A stretch of DNA of 64,000 nt from Pseudodonghicola flavimaris (GCF_030164425.1 NZ_JASNJD010000003.1:248001-312000), one strand, 5' to 3'; positions 1 through 9,600 are shown, counted from the stretch's first letter. A program made the numbers and translations. Notes: generated from the letters alone by a model not told the origin.

Positions 1-753
1 CATCCCGACACCCCGCTGAGCGAGGAAGACCTGCTCGCCTATCACCACGACGCGCTGGACGCCCGTGACCGCGCCAGCATGGCGGCGCGGATCGCCACCG
101 ATCCGGCAGCGCAGGAGCTGCTGGCGCTCTGGACCCGGCAGGACGCCGCCCTTGCCACGCTCTACCCCCCGGAAGAGGCCACGGCCCTGCCCGACCGGCT
201 GAACGCGGCACTGGCGCCGCCCCGCCCCCCGGCCGCCGTCCCCCGGCGGACGCCCCGGCTGGCGCTGTTCGCGCTCGGCGCGCTGGGGGGCTGGGGGGCG
301 CATGGGCTGTTCGCGCCCCGACCGGCGGAGACCGATCTCGCGCTGGCGGCGCTCAAGGCCTATGACACCTATGTGGTCGAGGTCGTCCACCCGGTCGAAG
401 TGCCCGCCAGCCAGCGCGATCATCTGGAAAACTGGATCTCGAAGCGGGTCGGCAGCCGGCTGGTGCCCCCCGACCTCTCCGCCTCGGGCTTTGCCCTGAT
501 GGGCGGGCGGGTGCTGCCGGCGGCCGACGGCACCGCCGGGCTCTTCATGTATGAAAACGCCGAAGGGGCGCGGCTCACCCTCTATGTCGCGCCACAGCAG
601 GACACTGCCGACAGCGCCTTTCGCTACGCCGGCGAAGGCGCCACGCAGGGGCTCTACTGGCAGGAAGGCCGGCTCGGCTATGCGATGGTGGGGCAGATGT
701 CCCGCGACAGCCTGCGCGCGCTGGCCAAGGCGGCCTACGATCAGATGCTCTGA
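1..753 (+). CDS. Anti-sigma factor, membrane-anchored (5' end cut by window edge)
   Basis: The reading frame is open from the first base, so the gene starts outside the window; about 250 codons are visible. The N-terminal part (PLSEEDLLAYHHDALD and an acidic/arginine helix) resembles the zinc-less anti-sigma domain that binds an ECF sigma factor in the cytoplasm. A single membrane segment (LALFALGALGGWGAHGLF, around residues 87-105 of the visible part) follows a proline-rich linker, and the rest should be extracytoplasmic. By family habit the gene for its cognate ECF sigma factor would lie just upstream, outside the window. An internal ATG at 79 exists, but the conserved N-terminal residues lie before it, so it is probably not the start. 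The assignment is by family resemblance; the partner sigma factor is not visible. Confidence 0.78.
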   Translation, partial: HPDTPLSEEDLLAYHHDALDARDRASMAARIATDPAAQELLALWTRQDAALATLYPPEEATALPDRLNAALAPPRPPAAVPRRTPRLALFALGALGGWGAHGLFAPRPAETDLALAALKAYDTYVVEVVHPVEVPASQRDHLENWISKRVGSRLVPPDLSASGFALMGGRVLPAADGTAGLFMYENAEGARLTLYVAPQQDTADSAFRYAGEGATQGLYWQEGRLGYAMVGQMSRDSLRALAKAAYDQML

Positions 754-793
754 TCCCAGGTCTTTTGCTGGCTGAGAATATCCCTGCCGGAGG

Positions 794-2992
794 TCAGAGA
801 AAGCTCTGCGGGTCGATGTCGACGGCAAGACGCAGATCGCCCCGCAGCCGCAGCGGCGCCAGCCAGCGCGAGATCGCCTCCTGCAGAGGTGCGCCCTTGG
901 CTGCCTTGATCAGCAGCCGGATGCGGTGGCGGCCGCGCACCCGGGCGATCGGCGCCGGCGCCGGGCCGAAGACCTGGGCGCCGATCGCCCGCAACGGCGC
1001 ATCGTTGCGGGCCAGCACGTTGCCCAGATCGAAGACCGCCGCCATATCGGTGCCGGAGATCACGATGCCGGCCATCCGTCCGTAAGGCGGCACCCCCGCA
1101 GCCTGACGTTCGGCCGCCTCGGCGCGCCAGAAGCCTTCCTCATCGCCCGACAGGATGGCCCGGATCACCGGATGCTCCGGCTGGAAGGTCTGCAGCAGCG
1201 CCAGCCCCGGCAGTTCGGCGCGGCCAGCGCGCCCCGCCACCTGGCGCATCAGCTGAAAGGTATGTTCCGCGGCGCGCAGGTCCGATCCCTGCAGCCCGAG
1301 GTCGGCGTCGATCACCCCCACCAGGGTCAGCAGCGGAAAGTTGTGGCCCTTGGCGACCAGCTGGGTGCCGATCACGATATCGGCGGCGCCGGCTGCGATC
1401 TCCTCGATCTTCTGTTTCAGCGCCCGGGCCGAGCCGAAGAGATCGGAGCTGAGCACCGCGATGCGCGCCTCCGGGAAAAGCGCCGTCGCCTCTTCCGCCA
1501 GCCGTTCGATCCCCGGGCCCACCGGCGCCAGCTTGCCCTCCACCCCGCAGGAGGGACAGGCGGCGGGCATCGGCTTGGTCTCGCCGCACTGATGGCAAAC
1601 CAGGCGGTTCTGGAACCGGTGTTCGACCATCCGCGCATCGCAATGATCGCAGCCGATCTGATGGCCGCAGGCGCGGCAGACGGTCACCGGCGCATAGCCG
1701 CGCCGGTTGAGAAACAGCAGCGACTGTTCGCCCTTCTCCAGCCGCGTTTCCACCGCCTGGCGCAGCGTCGGCGAAATCCAGCGCCCGGATTGCAGCGTCT
1801 CCGCCCGCATGTCGATGGCGCGCATTTCCGGCAGCACCGCGGCGCCGAACCGGGCGGTCAGATCGAGCCGGTCGTATTTCCCCGCCTCGGCATTGACCCA
1901 GCTTTCCAAGGACGGCGTAGCGCTGGCCAGCACCACCCGGGCGCCGGCGCCGGCGGCGCGCAGCACCGCCATGTCACGGGCGTTGTAAAGGACCCCGTCC
2001 TCCTGCTTGTAGGAGCTGTCGTGTTCCTCATCGACGATGATCAGCCCCAGCTCGCGGAACGGCAGGAACAGGGCAGAGCGGGCGCCGACCACCACCTGGG
2101 CGCCGCCCTGGCCGACCATGCGCCAGATCCGGCGGCGTTCGGTCATCGTCACCCCGGAGTGCCATTCGGCGGGGCGGGCACCGAAGCGCGCCTCCACCCT
2201 GGTGAGGAAGCCGGCGGTCAGGGCGATCTCCGGCAGCAGCACCAGCGCCTGCCGGCCCATCGCCAGGCATTCGGCGATCGCCTCCATATAGACTTCGGTC
2301 TTGCCGGAGCCGGTCACCCCCTTCAGCAGGGTCGTGCCGTAGCGGCCCGAACGCAGGTGATCGCGCAGCACCGCCGCCGCCCGCGCCTGATCCTCGGTCA
2401 GGGTCTTGCCGGGCAGCTCCGGGTCCATTCGCGGGAACGGCAGATCGCGGGGGCTATCCTCCTCCCGCACGGCGCCGAGCTTGACCAGCCCCTTGACGAC
2501 CGAGGTGGTCACCCCGGCCATTTCCGACAACTCGTGCAGGGTGAAGGCCAGCCCGCCGTAATCGTCGAGCACCTCCAGCACCCGGCGGCGGGCATCGGTC
2601 ATCCGGTCGGGCGCGGCGCCGCCCCGACGATAGATCTTGCGCATCGAGGGCGGATCGCCCAGTCCCGGCGCCCGCATCGCCAGCCTGAGCATCGCCGGCA
2701 TCGGTGTCAGCGTGTAATCCGCGGCGCGGGACAGGAAATGGCGCAGCTCCTCGCGCATCGGCGCGACGTCCAGCACCCGGTTGACCGGGCGGATTTTCGA
2801 GCGATCGAAATCGCCCTGCCCCGGGCCCCAGACCACGCCCAGCACCTTGCGCGGACCCAGCGGCACCTCGACGAAATCACCGGTGACACAGCCACCCTCG
2901 GGGGCGCGGTAATCCAGCGTCCGGTCCAGCGGCTGGGTGGTCTGCACCGCCACCAGATCGCCGTGATCGAACATGTCCCGCTCTGCCGCCAT
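794..2992 (-). CDS. priA: Primosomal protein N', replication restart helicase PriA
   Basis: This 732-residue protein has the full PriA layout: an N-terminal 3'-DNA-binding domain ([19 protein letters not shown]), a winged-helix region, a superfamily 2 helicase with Walker A ([12 protein letters not shown]) and Walker B DEEH ([13 protein letters not shown]), and between the helicase lobes the cysteine clusters that bind two zinc ions ([13 protein letters not shown] and CHQCGE..CPSCG). PriA reloads the replicative helicase at stalled forks. The start at 2992 ([12 protein letters not shown]) gives normal family length; an in-frame extension upstream would run into the divergent transaldolase gene and is not protein-like. 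An alternative ATG lies at 2974. The gene is transcribed divergently from tal, with about 95 bp between them. Confidence 0.95.
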   Translation of the reverse strand: MAAERDMFDHGDLVAVQTTQPLDRTLDYRAPEGGCVTGDFVEVPLGPRKVLGVVWGPGQGDFDRSKIRPVNRVLDVAPMREELRHFLSRAADYTLTPMPAMLRLAMRAPGLGDPPSMRKIYRRGGAAPDRMTDARRRVLEVLDDYGGLAFTLHELSEMAGVTTSVVKGLVKLGAVREEDSPRDLPFPRMDPELPGKTLTEDQARAAAVLRDHLRSGRYGTTLLKGVTGSGKTEVYMEAIAECLAMGRQALVLLPEIALTAGFLTRVEARFGARPAEWHSGVTMTERRRIWRMVGQGGAQVVVGARSALFLPFRELGLIIVDEEHDSSYKQEDGVLYNARDMAVLRAAGAGARVVLASATPSLESWVNAEAGKYDRLDLTARFGAAVLPEMRAIDMRAETLQSGRWISPTLRQAVETRLEKGEQSLLFLNRRGYAPVTVCRACGHQIGCDHCDARMVEHRFQNRLVCHQCGETKPMPAACPSCGVEGKLAPVGPGIERLAEEATALFPEARIAVLSSDLFGSARALKQKIEEIAAGAADIVIGTQLVAKGHNFPLLTLVGVIDADLGLQGSDLRAAEHTFQLMRQVAGRAGRAELPGLALLQTFQPEHPVIRAILSGDEEGFWRAEAAERQAAGVPPYGRMAGIVISGTDMAAVFDLGNVLARNDAPLRAIGAQVFGPAPAPIARVRGRHRIRLLIKAAKGAPLQEAISRWLAPLRLRGDLRLAVDIDPQSFL

Positions 2993-3086
2993 AACCCGTC
3001 TTCTGCCCGCTCTGGGGGCTTTCCGCAATCCGCCCCATGAGGTAAAGCCAAGGCGACGCAAGGCCAACCCATCAAAGGATGCGCGC

Positions 3087-3740
3087 ATGAAATTCTTCGT
3101 TGATACCGCAGAGATCGACGCCATTGCCGAACTGAACGATCTGGGCATGGTGGACGGGGTCACCACCAACCCCTCGCTGATCATGAAATCGGGGCGCGAC
3201 ATCCTCGAAGTCACCAAGGAGATCTGCGATCTGGTCGCGGGCCCCGTCTCGGCCGAGGTGGTCGCGACCGAGGCGGAGGCGATGATCGCCGAGGGCCGCA
3301 AGCTGGCCGAGATCGCCGGGAACATCGCCGTCAAGGTTCCGCTGACCTGGGACGGGCTGAAGGCCTGCAAGGTGCTGTCGGGCGAGGGCCGCATGGTCAA
3401 TGTCACCCTCTGCTTCTCGGCCAATCAGGCGATCCTGGCAGCCAAGGCCGGGGCGACCTTCATCTCCCCCTTCATCGGGCGGCTCGACGATATCAACCTC
3501 GACGGCATGCAGCTGATCGAGGATATCCGCACCATCTACGACAATTACGGCTATGAGACGCAGATCCTCGCCGCCTCGATCCGCACGGTGAACCATATCA
3601 CCGAAAGCGCCCGGATCGGCGCCGATGTGATCACCGCGCCGCCCGCCGTGATCAAGGCGATGGCCGCCCATCCGCTGACCGACAAGGGGCTGGCCGCCTT
3701 CATGGCCGACTGGGCCAAGACCGGCCAGAAGATCCTGTAA
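3087..3740 (+). CDS. tal: Transaldolase / fructose-6-phosphate aldolase family
   Basis: This 217-residue protein belongs to the short TalC/FSA branch of class I aldolases, the usual single-domain TIM barrel length. MKFFVDTA at the start, GVTTNPSL near residue 24-31 and the Schiff-base lysine K83 in [10 protein letters not shown] are characteristic. It interconverts sugar phosphates in the non-oxidative pentose phosphate pathway in the cytoplasm; family members differ in being transaldolases or fructose-6-phosphate aldolases, and sequence alone does not separate these here. The start is preceded by AAAGGA. Divergent from priA and followed by a strong GC hairpin, it is probably monocistronic. 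Confidence 0.93.
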   Translation: MKFFVDTAEIDAIAELNDLGMVDGVTTNPSLIMKSGRDILEVTKEICDLVAGPVSAEVVATEAEAMIAEGRKLAEIAGNIAVKVPLTWDGLKACKVLSGEGRMVNVTLCFSANQAILAAKAGATFISPFIGRLDDINLDGMQLIEDIRTIYDNYGYETQILAASIRTVNHITESARIGADVITAPPAVIKAMAAHPLTDKGLAAFMADWAKTGQKIL

Positions 3741-3747
3741 TTTCGGC

Positions 3748-3787
3748 AGGGCCGCGCAGGGGCGGTTTCCCCCCTCTGCGCGGCCCT
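3748..3787 (+). terminator. GC-rich stem-loop after tal
   Basis: A perfect 12-bp inverted repeat (AGGGCCGCGCAG at 3748-3759 and its complement at 3776-3787) with a 16-base loop begins 7 bases after the tal stop. There is no T-run, so it may be an imperfect terminator or an mRNA 3'-end stabiliser. Confidence 0.55.
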
Positions 3788-3963
3788 CCGGCCAATGCGC
3801 GCCCCGCCGCCCCCCGGGTGGCCCGTCCCCGGATCCGGTGGCTCCGCCTGCCCCGGCCCCCGAGACCTGCGCATGGTTTGGCCGGGGTGCCGCGCGGCGG
3901 TGCAGTTTTCGCGCGCATTCCCCGAAACCCATGTTATAACCCGGCCAGCAACAAGAGGCCGAC

Positions 3964-4674
3964 ATGAGCAGCAGCCCGAAACTGGACGATACCCTGCGCG
4001 CCGCGATCATCGCGCGCCCCGATTCGATTCTCGAAGACCGCGATCTGATGCATGCGCTGATCGACGCGAACGAACGGTCGATGGGCGGCAATATCGTCGA
4101 TCTGCGCGGCATCGCCATGGACCGGCTGGAAGCACGGCTCGACCGGCTGGAAGACACCCACCGCAGCGTGATCGCCGCCGCCTATGACAACCTCGCCGGC
4201 ACCAATCAGGTGCATCGCGCCATCCTGCGGCTGCTCGATCCGCTGGAGTTCGAGGTTTTCCTGCGCGATCTGGGCGGCGAGGTCGCCGACATCCTGCGCA
4301 TCGATGCGATCCGGCTGGTGCTCGAATCCTCCCAAAGCGCCGAGGACGATCCCGCGATCAGCCGGCTGGACAACGTGCTGACGGTGGCCGAACCCGGATT
4401 TGTCGACCGCTATATCAGCCACGGACGGGCCAGCCAGCCGCGTCAGGTCACCCTGCGCCAGCTGCAGCGCGGTTCGGAGCGGATGTATGGCGCCGCCGCC
4501 GACTGGATGCGGTCGGAGGCCTGCCTCCGGCTCGATCTCGGCACTGGCCGGCTACCCGGCCTGCTGGTGATGGGCTCGGAAGACCCGCATCAGTTCACCC
4601 CGCAGCACGGCACTGACCTGCTGGCCTTCTTCTCTGGCGTATTCGAACGCAGGATGCGCCACTTCCTGTCATGA
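3964..4674 (+). CDS. DUF484 family protein
   Basis: A 236-residue protein matching the DUF484 family: an N-terminal helical part (PDSILEDRDLMHALIDANE, then NIVDLRGIAMDRLEARLDRLE, a likely coiled coil around residues 42-70) and a GAF-like C-terminal half (LLVMGSEDPHQFTPQHGTDLLAFF). No catalytic residues are recognised and the biochemical role is unknown. Its stop overlaps the xerC start by four bases (ATGA), and DUF484-xerC pairing is common in proteobacteria, which suggests translational coupling and perhaps a link to chromosome dimer resolution. GC composition is like the surroundings. Confidence 0.9.
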   Translation: MSSSPKLDDTLRAAIIARPDSILEDRDLMHALIDANERSMGGNIVDLRGIAMDRLEARLDRLEDTHRSVIAAAYDNLAGTNQVHRAILRLLDPLEFEVFLRDLGGEVADILRIDAIRLVLESSQSAEDDPAISRLDNVLTVAEPGFVDRYISHGRASQPRQVTLRQLQRGSERMYGAAADWMRSEACLRLDLGTGRLPGLLVMGSEDPHQFTPQHGTDLLAFFSGVFERRMRHFLS

Positions 4675-5594
4675 GCCTGGAGATCTCCGCCGCCTGCCGC
4701 GATGCGCTGCAGGACTGGCTGGATCGCCAGGGCGCGCTGGCGGATGCCTCCGACAACACGCTGATCGCCTATCGTACCGATGTGGCGGGGTTTCTCGCCT
4801 TCATGGCCGGCCATCGCGGCGGCCCGCAGGGGCTGAAGGCGCTGGAGCGGATCACCACCCCCGAAATCCGCGCCTGGATGGCCGAGGCACGCAGCCGCGG
4901 CATCTCCGCCCGCTCGCTGGCGCGCAAGCTGTCGGCGGTGAAAAGCTTCTATCGCTGGCTGGCCGAGCGCGAAGGCTTCGACCCCACCGCCGTGCTCAGC
5001 GCCCGGGCCCCGAAGTTCCAAGCGAAACTGCCGCGGCCGCTGGCGCCCGATGCCGCCCGCGCGGTCATCGATCAGATGGAGCAGCACAGCCAGACCCCCT
5101 GGATCGCGGCCCGCGACGCGGCGGTGATCACCCTGCTCTATGGCTGTGGGCTCCGGATCTCCGAGGCGCTCGGCCTCAAGGGGGCCGATGCGCCGCTGGC
5201 GACCGCGCTGCGCATCCTCGGCAAGGGCGGCAAGGAACGCGTCGTGCCGGTGCTGCCGGCAGCGCGTGAGGCGGTCGAGGCCTACCTGAGGCTCTGCCCC
5301 TATCCGAAAGAGGTGGAGGGGCCGCTGTTTCGCGGCGTGCGCGGCGGCGCGCTCAACCCGCGCGCGATCCAGGGCGCCATGGCCGATGTGCGCATGCAGC
5401 TGGGCCTGCCGGCGACTGCCACCCCGCATGCGCTCCGTCACAGTTTCGCCACCCACCTGCTGGAGGCCGGCGGCGATCTGCGCGCGATCCAGGAGCTTCT
5501 GGGCCATGCCTCGCTGTCGACCACCCAGGCCTATACCGCAGTCGACACCGCCCGGCTGATGGAGGTCTACGACCGCAGCCACCCCAAGGCCTGA
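4671..5594 (+). CDS. xerC: Tyrosine recombinase XerC
   Basis: This 307-residue protein has the two-domain structure of Xer recombinases: an N-terminal core-binding SAM-like domain (residues about 12-100) and a C-terminal catalytic domain. The catalytic set is complete: R162 (CGLRISEAL), K185 (LGKGGKER), H253 and R256 (HALRHSFATHLL), H279 (LLGHASLSTTQ) and the nucleophile Y288 (QAYTAVD). XerC acts with XerD at the dif site to resolve chromosome dimers. Context (DUF484 overlap, pcs downstream, no att-like repeats or phage genes) supports the housekeeping protein over a phage integrase. Confidence 0.93.
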   Translation: MSLEISAACRDALQDWLDRQGALADASDNTLIAYRTDVAGFLAFMAGHRGGPQGLKALERITTPEIRAWMAEARSRGISARSLARKLSAVKSFYRWLAEREGFDPTAVLSARAPKFQAKLPRPLAPDAARAVIDQMEQHSQTPWIAARDAAVITLLYGCGLRISEALGLKGADAPLATALRILGKGGKERVVPVLPAAREAVEAYLRLCPYPKEVEGPLFRGVRGGALNPRAIQGAMADVRMQLGLPATATPHALRHSFATHLLEAGGDLRAIQELLGHASLSTTQAYTAVDTARLMEVYDRSHPKA

Positions 5595-5625
5595 TGCCCG
5601 CACGGTCGCAGGGCCCGGCCGGCGG

Positions 5626-5652
5626 GTCGTGAGTATTTTGGCAGAGAAGAAA
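5626..5652 (+). repeat. Dispersed intergenic element, copy A
   Basis: About 30 bases beyond xerC lies GAGTATTTTGGCAGAGAAGA (5631-5650), preceded by GC-rich sequence with weak dyad symmetry. It closely matches copy B at 7535-7558 and shares the TATTT...CAGA core with copies at 48249-48274 and 55228-55255. Confidence 0.4.
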
Positions 5653-5773
5653 CCCCGGGACCGCGCCCGGCCGGGCGCCGGCACCCCGGGCCGCCACCGA
5701 GGCAGCGCGCGCCGCGCCGGTTTCCCCGCCGCTTCCATTTGCGATTTCGCCGCAGTTGGGGCATGACGGTTCC

Positions 5774-6478
5774 ATGACCCCAGAATTGCGTGCCCTCTCC
5801 GTTCATCTGTTGACTGCAACCGGCGCCGTCTTCGCCATGCTGGCGATGCTCGCCGCGGTTGAGGAAAAATGGAGCCTGATGTTCCTCTGGCTCGTCGTCG
5901 CCTTCTTCGTCGACGGCATCGACGGCCCGATGGCCCGGCGCTATCACGTCAAGCGCTTCGCCCCCGAATTCGACGGCGTGCTGCTGGACCTGATCATCGA
6001 TTACCTGACCTATGTCTTCATTCCGGCCTTCGCCCTGTTCAAATCCGGGCTGATGGATGGCTGGACCGGCTGGGTGGCGATCATCGTCATCACCTTCACC
6101 AGCGCGATGTATTTCGCCGATACCCGGATGAAGACCCAGGACAATTCCTTCAAGGGATTTCCCGGCTGCTGGAACATGGCGGTGCTGGTATTCTTCGCGC
6201 TGGAGCCGAATTTCTGGATCATCCTCGGCTTCGTCGCCGCCCTTGCGGTGGCGATGTTCCTGCCGCTGAAATTCGTCCACCCCGTGCGCACCGAACGCTG
6301 GCGGGCGCTGACCCTGCCGATGGCGCTGGCCTGGACCTTCTTCGCCGGCTGGGCCGCCTGGGTCGATTTCCACCCCGACAGCTGGGCCCACTGGGGGCTG
6401 GTGGTCACCTCGATCTACCTGCTGTCGGCCGGCATCGCCCAGCAGGTGATCCCGGCCCGCGGCGGGCAGGCCGGGTGA
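5774..6478 (+). CDS. pcs: Phosphatidylcholine synthase (CDP-diacylglycerol--choline O-phosphatidyltransferase)
   Basis: A 234-residue membrane protein with about eight hydrophobic segments. The CDP-alcohol phosphotransferase motif is present in the spaced form known from Pcs enzymes: DGIDGPMARR, twelve residues, then FDGVLLDLIID, whose aspartates bind the metal and CDP-diacylglycerol. Pcs condenses choline directly with CDP-diacylglycerol to make phosphatidylcholine in the inner membrane, a pathway typical of alphaproteobacteria living with plants, animals or in the sea. The ATG at 5774 is preferred over a TTG six codons upstream. The gene stands alone, 179 bp after xerC. Confidence 0.93.
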   Translation: MTPELRALSVHLLTATGAVFAMLAMLAAVEEKWSLMFLWLVVAFFVDGIDGPMARRYHVKRFAPEFDGVLLDLIIDYLTYVFIPAFALFKSGLMDGWTGWVAIIVITFTSAMYFADTRMKTQDNSFKGFPGCWNMAVLVFFALEPNFWIILGFVAALAVAMFLPLKFVHPVRTERWRALTLPMALAWTFFAGWAAWVDFHPDSWAHWGLVVTSIYLLSAGIAQQVIPARGGQAG

Positions 6479-6491
6479 TCCGCCCGCGGGA

Positions 6492-6959
6492 TCAGAGCAC
6501 CTCTTCGATCTCGATCTCGCGCCCGTTGAAGCTGAAGCTGTCGCCCGCCGCCAACCCCGCCATCGCCTTGTAGATCGGGCTGCTGGTGGAGATCCCCATA
6601 TAGGTCACCCCCGCGACGTCGAACCGCGCGGTCGAAACCGCGACGATGAAATGCTTGCCGCCGAAGCCGACCACGGCGCCCGGCCCCACCGTCTCGGTCA
6701 GGGCGAAATCCATATTCTCGATCACGTCGATCTTGGCATGATGCGTCATCACCGGGTGATCGAAGGCGGCGGCCAGATCGGCGTTCTCGCGCGCGGTGGC
6801 GATATCGTCCTTGTCGTGCTCCTCCCGATCGCCGAGCGCGCTCTCCTTCAGGAAGGCCTCGTAATGCGCCTCGGCGCTCTCCAGCTCGGCCGCTTCCAGC
6901 GCCATCAGCCCCGCGACCACCGCCTGTTTGCGCGCCGCCAGATCCCCAGTCTCGCTCAT
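6492..6959 (-). CDS. GreA/GreB-family transcript cleavage factor-like protein
   Basis: A 155-residue protein, close to the usual GreA length. The N-terminal half is charged and helical with an acidic stretch (GDREEHDKDD) that could form the coiled-coil tip; the C-terminal half (GPGAVVGFGGKHFIV, VTYMGISTSSPIYKAMAGLAAGDSF) fits the FKBP-like domain that docks on RNA polymerase (SSPIYKAMAGLAAGD resembles SPLGRALLGKKVGD). The arrangement of acidic residues differs from textbook GreA, so it may be a Gre-like paralogue rather than the main cleavage factor. The start at 6959 (MSETGDLAAR) is preceded by GGAGAAGGAC. It is convergent with pcs. Confidence 0.8.
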   Translation of the reverse strand: MSETGDLAARKQAVVAGLMALEAAELESAEAHYEAFLKESALGDREEHDKDDIATARENADLAAAFDHPVMTHHAKIDVIENMDFALTETVGPGAVVGFGGKHFIVAVSTARFDVAGVTYMGISTSSPIYKAMAGLAAGDSFSFNGREIEIEEVL

Positions 6960-7032
6960 TCCAATCGTCCTTCTCCTCGGAATTTCGCCCAACCTGCGGC
7001 GACGGCGCGGCAAATGCAATCGCCAAGGCGGC

Positions 7033-7491
7033 TCAGATCAGAAAGCCGCCGGCGCCCTCGTGCCGCAGCAGCGCCACCTTGGTCTCCACCCCGCCCTGGC
7101 CGGAAAACCCGGTCAGCCGCCCGCCCGCGCCCATCACCCGGTGACAGGGGATCAGCACCGGGATCGGATTGCTGCCGCAGGCGCCCCCCACCGCCCGGGC
7201 CGGCGCCCCCAGATCGGTCGCGATCTCGCCATAGGTGCGGGTCTCGCCAAAGGGGATCGCCGCCATCGCGGCACAGACGGCACGCTGGAAATCGCTGCCC
7301 CGGACCCTGAACGGCAGGTCGAAGCGCGCCAGCTGCCCGGCGTCATAGGCGGCGATCTGCGCCGCCGCCTCCTCCAGCAACGCGCCTGCCTCGCCCTCCG
7401 CCGGGGCATCCCAGCGCACGCGCACGATCGCCTCCGCCTCCGCCGTCACGGAAAGCACCCCGAACTGTGTTGGAACCCGGATCGTCGCCAT
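7033..7491 (-). CDS. ogt: Methylated-DNA--protein-cysteine methyltransferase
   Basis: This 152-residue protein carries the suicide-enzyme motif PVLIPCHRV with acceptor cysteine C116, the helix-turn-helix DNA-binding part (RTYGEIATDLGAPARAVG) including the arginine finger region, and the typical C-terminal GGRLTGFSGQGGVETKVALL. It transfers O6-alkyl groups from guanine to itself and is consumed in the reaction. The N-terminal domain is short and lacks the zinc ligands of Ada, so it is Ogt-like. It lies 74 bp upstream of the GreA-like gene on the same strand. Confidence 0.9.
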   Translation of the reverse strand: MATIRVPTQFGVLSVTAEAEAIVRVRWDAPAEGEAGALLEEAAAQIAAYDAGQLARFDLPFRVRGSDFQRAVCAAMAAIPFGETRTYGEIATDLGAPARAVGGACGSNPIPVLIPCHRVMGAGGRLTGFSGQGGVETKVALLRHEGAGGFLI

Positions 7492-7534
7492 GCCCCAGCC
7501 TCGCCCAGGACCGCGCCGGAGACAAGCGCGCCCG

Positions 7535-7584
7535 CTCTTCTTCTCTGCAAAATACTCCGGGGGGTCCGGGGGGCAGCGCCCCCC
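7535..7584 (-). repeat. Dispersed intergenic element, copy B, with stem-loop
   Basis: On the minus strand, just after the PhyH-gene stop, a perfect 7-bp stem (GGGGGGC/GCCCCCC, 7568-7584) is followed by GGAGTATTTTGCAGAGAAGA (within 7535-7558). The second part nearly duplicates copy A after xerC. The stem-loop probably acts as a terminator or 3'-end protector for the PhyH gene. Confidence 0.45.
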
Positions 7585-7588
7585 CCTG

Positions 7589-8389
7589 CTACGCCCGGGG
7601 CCAGATCAGCGGGAACCAATCCGCGCGCAGCCGCTGGCCCGGCACCATCCCGTGGCCCGGAAACGGCGGCGAGGTGCGGCCCGGCCGCTCGACATAGCGC
7701 GCATCGTCGCCCAGCAGCCTGAGCGAGAAGGCGCGCCGCCGTGCGGCGCTGGTATTGCCGCGGGCGCCGTGCAGGACGCGGAAGTTGAAGGCCACCGCAT
7801 CGCCCGGCTGCATCGGGAATTCGACGATCCGCATCCCCTCCGCCTCCGGATCGGGCACCGGCATGTAGCGGCCCTCATCGGGAAAGAACCCCTCTTCCGA
7901 GACCCAGCGCGTCGGCAGCACCTCTTTCGGCCACAGATGCGACCCGGCGACGCAGCGCAGCGTCGCCTCCTCCACCGGATCGAGCGGCGACCAGAAGCTG
8001 ACCGTCTGCCGCCCCTCGACGAAGTAATAGGGGCCGTCCTGGTGCCAGGGCGTCGCCATCGAGGTGCCGGGCTCCTTGACCAGCACGTGATCGTGGAACA
8101 TCTGCACGCTGTTCGAGCCCATCAGATCGGCCGCCACCTCGGCCACCGGCGACTGCGCCACTGCCTCGGCGAATTCGGGAATGCGCTGCCAGTTGCAGTA
8201 ATCGTCGAAGAACCGCCCGGTTTCCCCCGCCTTGCGGTTTTCCGAGGCATAGGGCCCCGGTGCCGCCATATTGGCGGCCACCCCCTGGCGCAGCATCTCG
8301 ACCTGACCGGCAAACAGCCCCGGCACCAGCACGACGCCGTCGTGCTGGAAGGTCCGGATCATCTCGGAGGTAACAAGCGGATGCGGCAT
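7589..8389 (-). CDS. Phytanoyl-CoA dioxygenase (PhyH) family protein
   Basis: A 266-residue Fe(II)/2-oxoglutarate-dependent oxygenase. The metal triad is visible as H116-x-D118 in [11 protein letters not shown] and H207 in [12 protein letters not shown], followed by an arginine cluster (RRRAFSLR) likely to hold 2-oxoglutarate. PhyH members hydroxylate aliphatic or polar substrates such as phytanoyl-CoA, ectoine or phosphonates; the substrate cannot be read from sequence. It is not next to ectoine or phosphonate genes. The gene ends at copy B of the dispersed element, and its promoter side faces the 3' end of irr, 66 bp away, so co-transcription with irr is possible. Confidence 0.87.
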   Translation of the reverse strand: MPHPLVTSEMIRTFQHDGVVLVPGLFAGQVEMLRQGVAANMAAPGPYASENRKAGETGRFFDDYCNWQRIPEFAEAVAQSPVAEVAADLMGSNSVQMFHDHVLVKEPGTSMATPWHQDGPYYFVEGRQTVSFWSPLDPVEEATLRCVAGSHLWPKEVLPTRWVSEEGFFPDEGRYMPVPDPEAEGMRIVEFPMQPGDAVAFNFRVLHGARGNTSAARRRAFSLRLLGDDARYVERPGRTSPPFPGHGMVPGQRLRADWFPLIWPRA

Positions 8390-8454
8390 GGCGGGCGTCT
8401 CCGGACCGGCAGAACATCAGACCCGCGCCCCCGACAGGGAGCCGGGCGGCGGGC

Positions 8455-8892
8455 TCAGCCCTTGCGGCGCAGGCGGATCACCACTTCGACCGCGGCGATC
8501 TCCGCCCCCTCGGGGGCATCCGGCAGGCAGGCGATCTGCAACTGCTCGGCCGGGGCGTCGGACAGACGGCCATCGTCTTCCCAGTAGAAATGCGGATGGT
8601 CGTGGGTGTTGGTGTCGAAATAGCTTTTCGATCCGTCCACGGTGATCTCATGCAGCACGCCCGCCTCGCAGAAGGCGCGCAGCGTGTTGTAGACCGTGGC
8701 GAGAGACACCGCAGCGCCCTTGCTCTTGGCGGCTTCGAACAGGCTTTCGGCGGTGACATGGCGGTGCTGCCCGTCGCCGATCAGCAGCTCGGCCAGCGCC
8801 ATGCGCTGGCGCGTCGGCCGCAGCCCTGCCTTGGCCAGCCATTGCGTGGCATATTGCGTTTCCGTGGCGTATGCCGTCGCGTCCGACGTCAT
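8455..8892 (-). CDS. irr: Fur-family iron response regulator Irr
   Basis: A 145-residue Fur-superfamily repressor. The winged helix contains [14 protein letters not shown] and [13 protein letters not shown], and the C-terminal part has the histidine-rich [12 protein letters not shown] (H97, H99, H101) that in Irr proteins takes part in heme or metal sensing. An N-terminal GCP-type heme regulatory motif is not present, as in many Irr orthologues outside Bradyrhizobium. Irr represses or activates iron and heme genes in alphaproteobacteria according to heme status. The start at 8892 has GGAG upstream. It is divergent from fabA with about 195 bp between. The Irr call is based on the HxH motif and context; PerR/Fur paralogues are less likely. 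Confidence 0.87.
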   Translation of the reverse strand: MTSDATAYATETQYATQWLAKAGLRPTRQRMALAELLIGDGQHRHVTAESLFEAAKSKGAAVSLATVYNTLRAFCEAGVLHEITVDGSKSYFDTNTHDHPHFYWEDDGRLSDAPAEQLQIACLPDAPEGAEIAAVEVVIRLRRKG

Positions 8893-8922
8893 TTTCCGGC
8901 TCCGTTCGTCTTGATGACCGTA

Positions 8923-8952
8923 TATATAGGGCGTGGCCCAAGCCAAACACAA
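8923..8952 (-). promoter_or_regulatory. Candidate irr promoter
   Basis: Read on the minus strand, TTGTGT (8947-8952), an 18-base spacer and TATATA (8923-8928, within a TATATATA tract) precede the irr start by about 30 bases. No inverted repeat matching an Irr box (TTTAGAA-type) was recognised nearby. Confidence 0.35.
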
Positions 8953-9019
8953 ATGATTTTCAGTCGCAACAGCATCGCAACAATGCCTGCGCTGAAACAG
9001 CGCCCCTTGCGCAGCGCCC

Positions 9020-9048
9020 TTGCAGGACCCTTCCGCGCGGTGCTAGAG
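9020..9048 (+). promoter_or_regulatory. Candidate fabA promoter
   Basis: TTGCAG (9020-9025), a 17-base spacer and CTAGAG (9043-9048) lie 39 bases before the fabA start. The hexamers are weak matches; the spacing is ideal. Confidence 0.3.
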
Positions 9049-9087
9049 GGACCCAAATGTACCACGCGCCAAGGGAGACGCGGCAGG

Positions 9088-9600
9088 ATGTCCCAATTCG
9101 CCAGCAGCTTCGACAAAGACGACTTGCTGAAATGTGCCCGGGGGGAGCTTTTCGGCCCCGGCAATGCGCAGCTTCCCGAACCCCCGATGCTGATGATGGA
9201 TCGCATCACCGAGATCAGCGCCGACGGCGGTGAGCACGGCAAGGGCCATGTGGTAGCAGAATTCGACATCACCCCGGATCTGTGGTTCTTCAAATGCCAC
9301 TTCCCCGGCAACCCGATCATGCCCGGCTGCCTGGGTCTGGACGGGCTGTGGCAGCTGACCGGCTTCAACCTGGGCTGGCGCGGCATGAAGGGGCTGGGCA
9401 TGGCGCTCGGCGTCGGCGAGGTGAAGCTTTCGGGCATGGTGACGCCGGCCCGCAAGATGATCACCTATTACGTCGACTTCGTTCGCGTGATCGACCGCAA
9501 GTTGAAACTGGGCGTCGCCGACGGCCGGGTTGTGGCCGACGGAGAAGAGATTTATTCGGTTAAAGGGATGAAGGTCGGTCTGTCCGCCGCTGGCGCCTGA
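9088..9600 (+). CDS. fabA: 3-hydroxydecanoyl-ACP dehydratase/isomerase
   Basis: A 170-residue single hotdog-fold enzyme of normal FabA length. The catalytic pair is H71 in [13 protein letters not shown] and D85 in [10 protein letters not shown]. It dehydrates 3-hydroxydecanoyl-ACP and isomerises trans-2- to cis-3-decenoyl-ACP, the branch point of anaerobic unsaturated fatty acid synthesis. The ATG at 9088 follows AAGGGAG. It is the first gene of a fabA-fabB-fabI operon that supplies cis-vaccenic acid, the dominant fatty acid of this order. Confidence 0.96.
   Translation: MSQFASSFDKDDLLKCARGELFGPGNAQLPEPPMLMMDRITEISADGGEHGKGHVVAEFDITPDLWFFKCHFPGNPIMPGCLGLDGLWQLTGFNLGWRGMKGLGMALGVGEVKLSGMVTPARKMITYYVDFVRVIDRKLKLGVADGRVVADGEEIYSVKGMKVGLSAAGA

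Noticed and set aside
926-3040. A 700-codon open frame on the plus strand opposite priA.
   Set aside because: Composition is low-complexity (His, Arg, Gln, Ala, Gly) and it lies wholly within a confident priA.
4671-5594. Tyrosine recombinase as a sign of an integrated phage or island.
   Set aside because: It is XerC by its DUF484 coupling and length; no att repeats, tRNA target or phage genes are near.
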